From: Clostridia bacterium
GTDB taxonomy: Bacteria > Bacillota > Clostridia > UBA1381
Direction: 5' to 3'
DNA: 64,000 nt
NCBI GenBank assembly: GCA_017443895.1
Contig: JAFSXU010000023.1
Coordinates: 1 to 64,000, forward strand
A model generated the notes under the pieces. The model searched no databases, was not told the DNA's origin, and was given only the letters and a program-made list of their open reading frames with translations. Position 1 is the stretch's first letter. Each line of letters starts with the position of its first letter. The position numbers and the translations under genes are program-made. Positions 9,600 to 16,608 of the stretch are shown piece after piece.

Positions 9600-9640
9600 T
9601 ATAAGTGTAGTAAAAAATGGTATATCCTTAACAAAAGATG

Positions 9641-9669
9641 TTGACACGAGGCAATTTTAGTGATATTAT
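9641..9669 (+). promoter_or_regulatory. Proximal promoter of the lysine riboswitch
   Basis: TTGACA at 9641-9646, a 17 bp spacer and TATTAT at 9664-9669 lie immediately before the aptamer. Confidence 0.8.
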
Positions 9670-9684
9670 AACAGGTAATAAATT

Positions 9685-9954
9685 AAAATACAGGTAGAGG
9701 CGCATTGTTAATAAGTAGTGTTTTGGAGGTTGCGATAATCTGTGAAAAAGCGCAAAAGGTAAGAATGCCGAAGTGAGAGCATAAATCGCAGTGCTTTTGC
9801 TGGGTATAATGAGAACATCATTATAACTGTCACCGAATAACCGGTATAATGTTACAAAGAGTGCATTGTGCCGTCGGTGGAGAGCTATCGCATTATTACT
9901 GCAATAAAAGGTAATTTATTGACAGATAGCTTTGTATATAGCTATCTGTTTTTT
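9685..9954 (+). promoter_or_regulatory. Lysine riboswitch (L box) with terminator
   Basis: The conserved L-box blocks occur in order: ACAGGTAGAGGCGC, AATAAGTAGTG, GAATGCCGAAGTG, TTGCTGGG, ACTGTCACCG and GTGGAGAGCTATC. The terminator follows as ACAGATAGC / GCTATCTGT around 9922-9949, with a T-run up to about 9954. The AGCTATC at the aptamer's 3' end can compete for the terminator's GATAGCT strand. Bound lysine should favour termination and lower asd-dapA-dapB expression. The pathway match to the downstream genes supports the call strongly. Confidence 0.93.
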
Positions 9955-9971
9955 TAAAAAGGAGAAAGAAT

Positions 9972-11075
9972 ATGAAAGACAATTACAAAGTAGGAATTAT
10001 AGGTGCAACAGGCATGGTAGGACAGAGATTTATAACTCTCTTACATGACCACCCGTGGTATACAATAGAGGTGCTTGCCGCATCTCCGAGAAGTGCAGGA
10101 AAGACATATAAAGAGGCAGTCGGCGCAAAATGGGCAATGGATGAAGAAATCCCAAAGAGCGTAGAGGATATGATTGTCATGAACGCAACAGATGATGTTG
10201 ATAAAATCGCAGGTATGGTAGATTTTGTATTCTGTGCGGTTGATATGAAAAAAGACGAGATAAAGGCGTTAGAGGAAAGATACGCAAAGGCAGAATGTCC
10301 TGTTGTTTCAAATAACAGCGCACACCGTCATACAGAGGATGTGCCTATGATTATCCCCGAAATAAACCCCGAGCATCTTGAAATTATCCCATCACAGAGG
10401 GAAAGACTCGGTACAAAGCGTGGCTTTATCGCAGTTAAGTCAAACTGTTCATTGCAGTCATACTTACCTGCAATGGCGGTTGTAAACGCCAAATATCCTA
10501 TCGACCATGCATTGGTAACAACATACCAGGCAATATCTGGCGCAGGTAAGACCTTTAACACATGGCCTGAAATGGTTGATAACCTTATCCCGTATATCGG
10601 CGGTGAGGAAATGAAATCAGAGGTAGAGCCAAATAAGGTGCTGGGTAAGGTTGAGGGCAATAAGATTGTGCCGTCTGATGCACTTTCAATTGAGTGCCAG
10701 ACATACCGAGTTCCTGTTTCAAACGGACACACAGCCGCAATATTCTTTAGCTTTAAGGATAGAGAGAATATTCCGTCGGTAGAAGAAATTGAAAATATGT
10801 GGCGTGAGTATAAGGGAGTTCCGCAACAGTTAGAGCTTCCTCATGCACCGAAGCAGTTTATTTATGTATATACAGAAGCCGAAGCACCCGATCAGCCACA
10901 GATAAAAACTGCCCGTGAAATTGACGGCGGTATGGCAATCTCATGCGGAAGACTCAGAAAATCAACACAGTATGATTATAAGATGGTTTCCATGAGCCAT
11001 AATACATTAAGAGGCGCCGCAGGCGGTGCGGTATTGTTAGCAGAACTACTGACAGCAAAAGGCTACATGGACTAA
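9972..11075 (+). CDS. asd: Aspartate-semialdehyde dehydrogenase
   Basis: The enzyme reduces aspartyl phosphate to aspartate semialdehyde with NADPH, the branch point to lysine, diaminopimelate, threonine and methionine. The N-terminal Rossmann motif GIIGATGMVGQRF is at residues 8-20. The catalytic cysteine is C159 in VKSNCSLQSY. The 367-residue length and the motif spelling resemble the archaeal/fungal-type Asd branch. The ATG follows AAAAGGAGAAAG. It is the first gene under the lysine riboswitch, and dapA follows after 86 nt. Confidence 0.95.
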   Translation: MKDNYKVGIIGATGMVGQRFITLLHDHPWYTIEVLAASPRSAGKTYKEAVGAKWAMDEEIPKSVEDMIVMNATDDVDKIAGMVDFVFCAVDMKKDEIKALEERYAKAECPVVSNNSAHRHTEDVPMIIPEINPEHLEIIPSQRERLGTKRGFIAVKSNCSLQSYLPAMAVVNAKYPIDHALVTTYQAISGAGKTFNTWPEMVDNLIPYIGGEEMKSEVEPNKVLGKVEGNKIVPSDALSIECQTYRVPVSNGHTAAIFFSFKDRENIPSVEEIENMWREYKGVPQQLELPHAPKQFIYVYTEAEAPDQPQIKTAREIDGGMAISCGRLRKSTQYDYKMVSMSHNTLRGAAGGAVLLAELLTAKGYMD

Positions 11076-11161
11076 TCTGAACGAACAATAAAACTTGCTC
11101 TTTGTTCAGGTATGGTGTTTAGGAATATGTATTATTGATACCGGATTGGAGGAAAATAAAT

Positions 11162-12049
11162 ATGGCAAAAGTATTACCATTTACAGGTTCGGGTGTTGCG
11201 ATTGTAACACCGTTTGACGGACAAAAAACAAACTATGACGAGCTTACAAAGCTCATTGAAATGCACATAGCAAACAAGACCGATGCAATTATTATCTGCG
11301 GAACAACGGGCGAGGCATCAACAATGCCCGACGAGGAGCATCTTGCGGCAATAAAGCATACGGTTGATGTTGCAAACGGCAGAATTAAGGTTATTGCAGG
11401 CACGGGCTCAAACGACACAGTCCATGCAATAGCGCTTTCAAAGCGTGCCGAGGAATACGGCGTTGACGGCATTTTGCAGGTAACCCCTTATTATAACAAG
11501 GCAACGCAAAAGGGCTTGATTGCGCATTTTAGTGCAGTTGCAAATGCGGTTAAAGTCCCTGTAATTTTATATAATGTTCCGTCCCGTACGGGTACTGCAA
11601 TAGCTCTTGATACATTAAAGGAGCTTGCAAAGATAGAAAATATCGTTGCGATAAAAGAGGCATCGGGAGATATTGGCTTTGTTGCAAAAATTGCCGCAGA
11701 GGTACCCGAGATATATATCTATTCGGGAAATGACGATATGACAATACCTATTATGTCGCTTGGCGGTAAGGGCGTAATTTCGGTGGTTGCAAATGTAATG
11801 CCTTTAGAAACTCATAATATGTGCCAATATTACTTAGACGGCGAGCTTTCAAAGGCTATGGAATTACAGCTTAAAATGCTTGACCTTATAAACAGCCTGT
11901 TTATCGAGGTAAATCCTATACCCGTAAAAACAGCAATGAGGCTAATGGGTTATAATGTGGGCAATTTAAGACTTCCGCTTACCGATATGACGGATAAAAA
12001 CCTTGAAATCCTCAAAAATTCTATGAAAAATATTGGCTTATTGAAATAA
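11162..12049 (+). CDS. dapA: 4-hydroxy-tetrahydrodipicolinate synthase
   Basis: It condenses pyruvate with aspartate semialdehyde in the diaminopimelate/lysine pathway. The Schiff-base lysine is K165 (VAIKEASGD), the proton-relay tyrosine is Y137 (YNVPSRTG), and GTTGEAST is the substrate-contact loop. The length of 295 residues is normal. I choose the ATG at 11162 because GGAGG lies about 10 nt upstream; an earlier in-frame start at 11135 has no such site. dapB starts 15 nt after the stop. Confidence 0.96.
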   Translation: MAKVLPFTGSGVAIVTPFDGQKTNYDELTKLIEMHIANKTDAIIICGTTGEASTMPDEEHLAAIKHTVDVANGRIKVIAGTGSNDTVHAIALSKRAEEYGVDGILQVTPYYNKATQKGLIAHFSAVANAVKVPVILYNVPSRTGTAIALDTLKELAKIENIVAIKEASGDIGFVAKIAAEVPEIYIYSGNDDMTIPIMSLGGKGVISVVANVMPLETHNMCQYYLDGELSKAMELQLKMLDLINSLFIEVNPIPVKTAMRLMGYNVGNLRLPLTDMTDKNLEILKNSMKNIGLLK

Positions 12050-12064
12050 AAAGGAGCAAAACCT

Positions 12065-12823
12065 ATGACAAGGATTATAATGAACGGCTGTAACGGCAAA
12101 ATGGGCAGGGTTATAACAAGGCTTGTGGAAGAGGACGCAGAATGTGAAATCGTTGCAGGCTTCGATATAAACGATAACTTTGAAAATACATATCCTGTAT
12201 TTTCCGATCCCGAGGAGTTTATGGGCGAGGCAGATGTCGTGATTGACTTTTCGCACCCGTCATGCCTTGATGCGCTTCTGTCGTATTGTAAAAGACGGAA
12301 TTTGCCTGTAATTATTGCGACAACGGGACTCAGTGCCGAGCAGAAGGAAAAAATGCAAGAGGCGTCAAATGAGATACCTGTATTTTTCTCTGCGAATATG
12401 TCGCTTGGCATAAATCTTTTAATATCGCTTGCAAAAAAGGCAACAAAGCTCTTAGAGGGCAATTTTGATATAGAAATTGTTGAAAGACACCATAACCAGA
12501 AGATTGACGCGCCTTCGGGAACGGCGCTTGCAATTGCAGATGCCATTGACGAAACGCTTTCATATCCTGCCGAGTATGTGTATGACCGACACAGCGTAAG
12601 GCGTAAGAGAAAGCCGACAGAGATAGGTATTCATGCAGTTCGAGGCGGTACAATTGTCGGCGACCATGAGGTAATCTTTGCAGGCAATGACGAGGTTATC
12701 GAGTTAAAGCACAGCGCATACTCAAAAGAGGTATTTGCGGTAGGTGCGATAAGAGCCGCAAAGTATATGAAGGCAAAGGGCGCAGGCATGTATGATATGA
12801 ACGATTTAATATCAGCGCTTTAA
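12065..12823 (+). CDS. dapB: 4-hydroxy-tetrahydrodipicolinate reductase
   Basis: It reduces the DapA product with NAD(P)H to tetrahydrodipicolinate. The nucleotide-binding loop NGCNGKMGRVI is at residues 6-16, and the family signature ERHHNQKIDAPSGTA is near residue 140 with the catalytic His pair and Lys. Length is 252 residues. AAAAGGAGC precedes the ATG. It sits third in the lysine-riboswitch operon, so the operon makes precursors both for lysine and for peptidoglycan. Confidence 0.96.
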   Translation: MTRIIMNGCNGKMGRVITRLVEEDAECEIVAGFDINDNFENTYPVFSDPEEFMGEADVVIDFSHPSCLDALLSYCKRRNLPVIIATTGLSAEQKEKMQEASNEIPVFFSANMSLGINLLISLAKKATKLLEGNFDIEIVERHHNQKIDAPSGTALAIADAIDETLSYPAEYVYDRHSVRRKRKPTEIGIHAVRGGTIVGDHEVIFAGNDEVIELKHSAYSKEVFAVGAIRAAKYMKAKGAGMYDMNDLISAL

Positions 12824-12858
12824 GATTATCGTTTTAACTATTTATGAGGTAAATTATT

Positions 12859-13395
12859 ATGGTATATGTTTTACTTGCAGACGGCTTTGAAGAGATTGAG
12901 GCGATTGAGCCTATAGATATAATGCGCCGTGCGGGGATTGAGGTAAAAACAGCATCTATCACAAAAAATCTTGAGGTTACGGGCGCGCATAATATCAAGG
13001 TTATAGCGGATATGAAAATAACCGATGTAGAGCCCAAAGATATTACACTTTTAATGCTTCCGGGCGGTGCAGGACACGAGCTTTTAGACGCATCAAATGA
13101 GGTACATTACCTTATAAACGAGTGCGTTATAAGAGGTATATACATTGGCGCAATTTGCGCCGCGCCGAGTATTTTGGGTAAGAAAATGATTTTAAACGGC
13201 AAGAGGGCAACCTGTTTCCCGGGCTATGAAAAGTATTTATACGGTGCAAATGTAACGGGCGATAAGGTTGTGGTTGACGGTAAGTTTATAACGGCAAAGG
13301 GTGCAGGTGCGGCGGCAGATTTCGGATTTGCAATAACGGGCATACTAAAAGGAAATGCCGTTGCAGATAAGTTAAAGGAGCAGATGCAGTATTGA
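12859..13395 (+). CDS. DJ-1/PfpI family protein
   Basis: This is a 178-residue DJ-1/PfpI superfamily protein. The nucleophile-elbow cysteine is in IGAICAAPSILG, and the conserved glutamate in ADGFEEIEA near the N-terminus. Relatives include YajL and ThiJ-like proteins, described as protein deglycases, glyoxalases or chaperones; which activity applies here is not clear. Its stop overlaps the start of the next gene by 3 nt, indicating translational coupling in the asd-tatD gene run. Confidence 0.85.
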   Translation: MVYVLLADGFEEIEAIEPIDIMRRAGIEVKTASITKNLEVTGAHNIKVIADMKITDVEPKDITLLMLPGGAGHELLDASNEVHYLINECVIRGIYIGAICAAPSILGKKMILNGKRATCFPGYEKYLYGANVTGDKVVVDGKFITAKGAGAAADFGFAITGILKGNAVADKLKEQMQY

Positions 13396-13940
13396 TTAAG
13401 GAACTTTTGCGTGAGAAAATGCGTCGGCACAGGAAACACTTAACCGACGCTGAGGTTATGGAAAAGAGCGAGATAATAAGGTATAAGCTCTTGGGTAAAA
13501 AAGCGGTAAAAGAAGCAAAAACTGTTATGATGTATGTTTCAAACTTCAGGGAACCCCAAACTCTGCCGATTATAAAACAGCTTTTAGAGGACGGTAAAAA
13601 AGTTGTTGTGCCGATAAGCCAGACGGCGACAAATACAATTATACCTACATATATAGAGGACATAACCGAGCTTAAAAAAGGTGCATACGGCATTTTAGAG
13701 CCACAGATAATCCGTCCTGTTGATAAAAACGACATAGATGTTGTTGTGGTGCCGGGCATTGCGTTTGATATGCACAGAAACCGTTTAGGCTTTGGCAAGG
13801 GCTATTATGATAAGTTCTTAGAGGGAATGAGAGCCTATACCATTGCGTTATGCTATGATTTTCAGATTGTGAAAAATATTCCCGTAGACGATAGCGATGT
13901 GCCGATGGATTTGGTGCTTACCGAGGAGGGCGAGGTCTGA
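13392..13940 (+). CDS. 5-formyltetrahydrofolate cyclo-ligase
   Basis: The enzyme converts 5-formyl-THF to methenyl-THF using ATP. The family signature RNRLGFGKGYYDKFL is near residue 135, and the basic N-terminus (REKMRRHRKHL) is typical. The start is TTG, overlapping the preceding TGA, with AAGGAG about 10 nt upstream. Length is 182 residues. The stop TGA overlaps the next ATG by one base, so the gene is coupled to tatD. Confidence 0.92.
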   Translation: MIKELLREKMRRHRKHLTDAEVMEKSEIIRYKLLGKKAVKEAKTVMMYVSNFREPQTLPIIKQLLEDGKKVVVPISQTATNTIIPTYIEDITELKKGAYGILEPQIIRPVDKNDIDVVVVPGIAFDMHRNRLGFGKGYYDKFLEGMRAYTIALCYDFQIVKNIPVDDSDVPMDLVLTEEGEV

Positions 13941-14701
13941 TGATTTTTGATTCACACGCCCATTATAATGACGACAGGTTTAATGAGGACAGATTTGCAT
14001 TGCTTGACTCTATGCCCGATAAAAATGTCGGCATGATTATGAATTCCTGCTCCGATATTTGTGAAATCCCCGATATTATTGAGCTTTGTAAAAATTATGA
14101 TTTTGTATATGGCTCAGTCGGTGTGCATCCGCACGAGGCGGAGCATATGAAACAGAGCGATATTGACGAGCTTATAAAATGGAGTAAGCATGATAAAATC
14201 AAGGCAATCGGCGAGATTGGCCTTGATTATTATTATGATAATTCACCGAGGGATTTGCAGAAAAAATGGTTTGCCAATCAAATTGAATTAGCGATTGATT
14301 TGGATATGCCGATTGTCATTCATGACAGGGACGCTCATGGCGACTGTATGGATATTTTAAGAGCGTATCGTGGCAAGGTCAGGGGCGAGTTTCATTGCTA
14401 CAGCGGATCGGTTGAAATGGCAAGGGAAGTGCTTGATATGGGAATGTATATAGCATTTGGCGGATCATTGACTTTTAAAAATGCACACCGTCCGCAGGAG
14501 GTGGCACTTTATGTGCCTATGGATAGAATGTTGGTTGAAACGGATTGCCCGTATTTAACGCCTGTTCCCTATAGGGGTATGAGAAACGACTCATCATATA
14601 TAAAGTATGTAATTGAGGCAATCTCACGGATAAAAAATATCCCTGTGCAGGAGGTTGAGGATATAACCTTTAATAATGCCAAAAGGCTGTTTGACATTTA
14701 G
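13940..14701 (+). CDS. tatD: TatD family metal-dependent hydrolase
   Basis: A 253-residue TatD-family TIM-barrel hydrolase, a group with metal-dependent DNase activity in studied members. Metal ligands are visible in FDSHAHYND near the N-terminus, GEIGLDYYYD, HDRDAHGD, EFHCYSGS and VETDCPYLTP. The ATG overlaps the previous stop codon. It is the last gene of the run that begins at asd. No strong terminator follows it before gap. Confidence 0.9.
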   Translation: MIFDSHAHYNDDRFNEDRFALLDSMPDKNVGMIMNSCSDICEIPDIIELCKNYDFVYGSVGVHPHEAEHMKQSDIDELIKWSKHDKIKAIGEIGLDYYYDNSPRDLQKKWFANQIELAIDLDMPIVIHDRDAHGDCMDILRAYRGKVRGEFHCYSGSVEMAREVLDMGMYIAFGGSLTFKNAHRPQEVALYVPMDRMLVETDCPYLTPVPYRGMRNDSSYIKYVIEAISRIKNIPVQEVEDITFNNAKRLFDI

Positions 14702-14817
14702 GTTTACATAAATCTTAGAAAATGCAAGAAAATACATATTTGTTGCCATAAAAGGTCAATTTTTTTGTGCAACAGGGAAAAAAACTGAATTATATGCTAT
14801 AAATTTAACAAATATAC

Positions 14818-14846
14818 TTGTATAATTTTGGATTTTGAGTTAGAAT
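14818..14846 (+). promoter_or_regulatory. Possible gap promoter
   Basis: TTGTAT at 14818-14823 and TAGAAT at 14841-14846 have a 17 bp spacer, 57 nt before the gap start. The -35 match is weak, so this is only the best candidate in the 200 nt gap. Confidence 0.4.
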
Positions 14847-14902
14847 AGAGTACAGAGGATAAAAATATCCAATAAAAACAATCTTAGGAGGATTTTAAGA
14901 AA

Positions 14903-15919
14903 ATGGCAGTAAAAGTTGCAATTAACGGATTCGGCCGTATCGGTCGTTTGGCATTCAGACAGATGTTTGGTGCAGAGGGTTATGAGGTAGTTGCTATCAA
15001 CGACTTAACAAGCCCAAAAATGTTAGCTCACTTATTAAAGTATGACTCATCACAGGGTAAATATGAGAAGGCTGATAAGGTAACAGCAGGTGAGGATTCA
15101 ATCACAGTTGACGGTCAGGAGATTAAGATTTACGCATTCCCTGATGCAAACAACTGCCCATGGGGCGAGCTTGATGTAGATGTAGTATTAGAGTGTTCAG
15201 GCTTCTATACATCAAAGGCAAAGGCACAGGCTCATATCAATGCCGGTGCAAAGAAGGTAGTTATTTCAGCTCCTGCCGGTAATGACCTTCCGACAATCGT
15301 TTACAATGTAAACCATGACACATTAAAGGCAGATGATACAATCATTTCAGCTGCTTCATGTACAACAAACTGCTTGGCTCCTATGGCTGACGCTCTTAAT
15401 AAGTACGCAGCTATCCAGTCAGGTATTATGTGCACAATCCACGCTTACACTGGCGACCAGATGACACTTGACGGCCCACAGAGAAAGGGCGATTTAAGAA
15501 GATCAAGAGCAGCTGCAGTAAACATTGTTCCTAACTCAACAGGTGCTGCAAAGGCAATCGGTCTTGTTATCCCTGAGCTTAACGGTAAGTTAATCGGTAG
15601 CGCTCAGAGAGTTCCTACACCAACAGGCTCAACAACAATTCTTACAGCTGTTGTAAAGGGTAACGATGTAACAGTTGACGGTATCAACGCTGCTATGAAG
15701 GCTGCATCAAACGAGTCATTCGGCTATAACACAGACGAGATCGTTTCATCAGACATCGTAGGTATGAGATACGGTTCATTATTCGATGCTACACAGACTA
15801 TGGTTTGTGAGATCGGCGACGGTTTATATGAGGTACAGGTTGTTTCTTGGTATGATAATGAGAATTCATACACATCACAGATGGTAAGAACAATCAAGTA
15901 TTTCTCAGAGTTAAACTAA
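14903..15919 (+). CDS. gap: Glyceraldehyde-3-phosphate dehydrogenase
   Basis: Glycolytic enzyme converting glyceraldehyde 3-phosphate, NAD and phosphate to 1,3-bisphosphoglycerate. The Rossmann motif INGFGRIGR is at residues 7-15, and the catalytic cysteine is C153 in [10 protein letters not shown]. Length is 338 residues. TTAGGAGG lies upstream of the ATG. Codon choice is more restricted than in neighbours (many TCA, GCA, GCT and GTA codons), as expected for a highly expressed gene. It is flanked by a promoter-containing gap and its own terminator, so it is probably monocistronic. Confidence 0.97.
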   Translation: MAVKVAINGFGRIGRLAFRQMFGAEGYEVVAINDLTSPKMLAHLLKYDSSQGKYEKADKVTAGEDSITVDGQEIKIYAFPDANNCPWGELDVDVVLECSGFYTSKAKAQAHINAGAKKVVISAPAGNDLPTIVYNVNHDTLKADDTIISAASCTTNCLAPMADALNKYAAIQSGIMCTIHAYTGDQMTLDGPQRKGDLRRSRAAAVNIVPNSTGAAKAIGLVIPELNGKLIGSAQRVPTPTGSTTILTAVVKGNDVTVDGINAAMKAASNESFGYNTDEIVSSDIVGMRYGSLFDATQTMVCEIGDGLYEVQVVSWYDNENSYTSQMVRTIKYFSELN

Positions 15920-15932
15920 TATCAAAAAATTA

Positions 15933-15959
15933 AGGAGTGGCAACGCCACTCCTTTTTTT
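15933..15959 (+). terminator. gap terminator
   Basis: AGGAGTGGC and GCCACTCCT form a 9 bp stem followed by a run of Ts. Confidence 0.92.
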
Positions 15960-15976
15960 GTGCGGATAAATTTAAT

Positions 15977-16012
15977 TAAATGAATAATGAATGATGAATA
16001 ATGAATAATTAT
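15977..16012. repeat. Short AATGA/ATAATGA tandem repeat
   Basis: AATGAATAATGA and related units repeat about three times in an AT-rich stretch between the gap terminator and the palindromic element at 16058. No coding or regulatory role is evident. Confidence 0.5.
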
Positions 16013-16057
16013 GGTGGAAAAATCTCCGATTTTTCTTTAATAATGTTGCGTGTTCGG

Positions 16058-16213
16058 TAAATTTTGGTTTAGCGTACCATTGGATTTATTGTTAATGGGT
16101 ATGGTGTAGGGTTGGGGCTTGCTCCAACCGCATTCCCGATACCGTGAACAACGGCAGGAGCAAGCCCCTGCCCTACAATTACAATACCCATTTACACACA
16201 TAAACCAAAATTA
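16058..16213. repeat. Palindromic MITE-like element, copy A
   Basis: The ends TAAATTTTGGTTTA and TAAACCAAAATTAA are inverted repeats. The core holds two GTAGGG-type hairpin arms (GGGGCTTGCTCC and GGAGCAAGCCCC) around CCCGATACCGTGAACAACGG. Length is about 156 bp with no open frame. It fills most of the 330 nt gap between gap and the XRE gene. Related copies are at 19727, 26955 and 55227. Confidence 0.85.
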
Positions 16214-16249
16214 AATGCGATAATTCTCTGTTGCTATAGACTAACATCT

Positions 16250-16456
16250 TCACCTCTCATCAGAAATTCCCAAAATATAATCTGCAGATACATTATAAAA
16301 TTTTGCTATAATAACCAGCAATTCGCATGGTAAATCCCTTAACCCACTCTCATATCGGTAATATTGCGGTTGTGTTGTATATAAAACCTTTGCTAAATCA
16401 CTTTGCGTATAACCTTTTTCTTCTCGCAATTCACGAATTCGTCTGTAATATGCCAT
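16250..16456 (-). CDS. XRE-family HTH transcriptional regulator
   Basis: A small single-domain Cro/C1-type helix-turn-helix protein of about 68 residues (RIRELREEKGYTQSDLAKVL, then TTQPQYYRYESGLRDLP). The last residues (FYNVSADYILG) are the usual end of this domain, and there is no sensor domain. I choose the ATG at 16456 with GGTGA 6 nt upstream; an in-frame TTG at 16468 is possible. It is divergent from the secreted beta-helix gene at 16609, and palindromes lie in the shared 150 nt region, so it may control itself and that gene (inference). Confidence 0.87.
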   Translation of the reverse strand: MAYYRRIRELREEKGYTQSDLAKVLYTTQPQYYRYESGLRDLPCELLVIIAKFYNVSADYILGISDER

Positions 16457-16496
16457 ATTTTTCACCAAATAAAAATTTCCCCAAATTAAAAAATTT

Positions 16497-16568
16497 CCCC
16501 TAAATGGGGTATTGACATTTTAACACTATTATGGTACTATAATCGTGATTTATATCCAAATGGATATA
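16497..16568. promoter_or_regulatory. Promoter and candidate operators of the beta-helix gene
   Basis: TTGACA at 16512-16517 and TACTAT at 16535-16540 have a 17 bp spacer (a TATAAT at 16538 would be 20 bp away). Two palindromes flank them: CCCC-TAAAT-GGGG at 16497-16509, right before the -35 box, and TATATCC-AAAT-GGATATA at 16551-16568, downstream of the -10. These positions suit operators, possibly for the divergent XRE protein. Confidence 0.6.
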
Positions 16569-16608
16569 AAAAGATAAAAATACAAAGTAAGGGAAAGGAA
16601 AGAAAACA

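Noticed and set aside
16058-16213. Palindromic repeats considered as insertion sequences
   Set aside because: They are about 160 bp with no coding capacity and no clear target-site duplication that I could see, so only MITE-like is stated.
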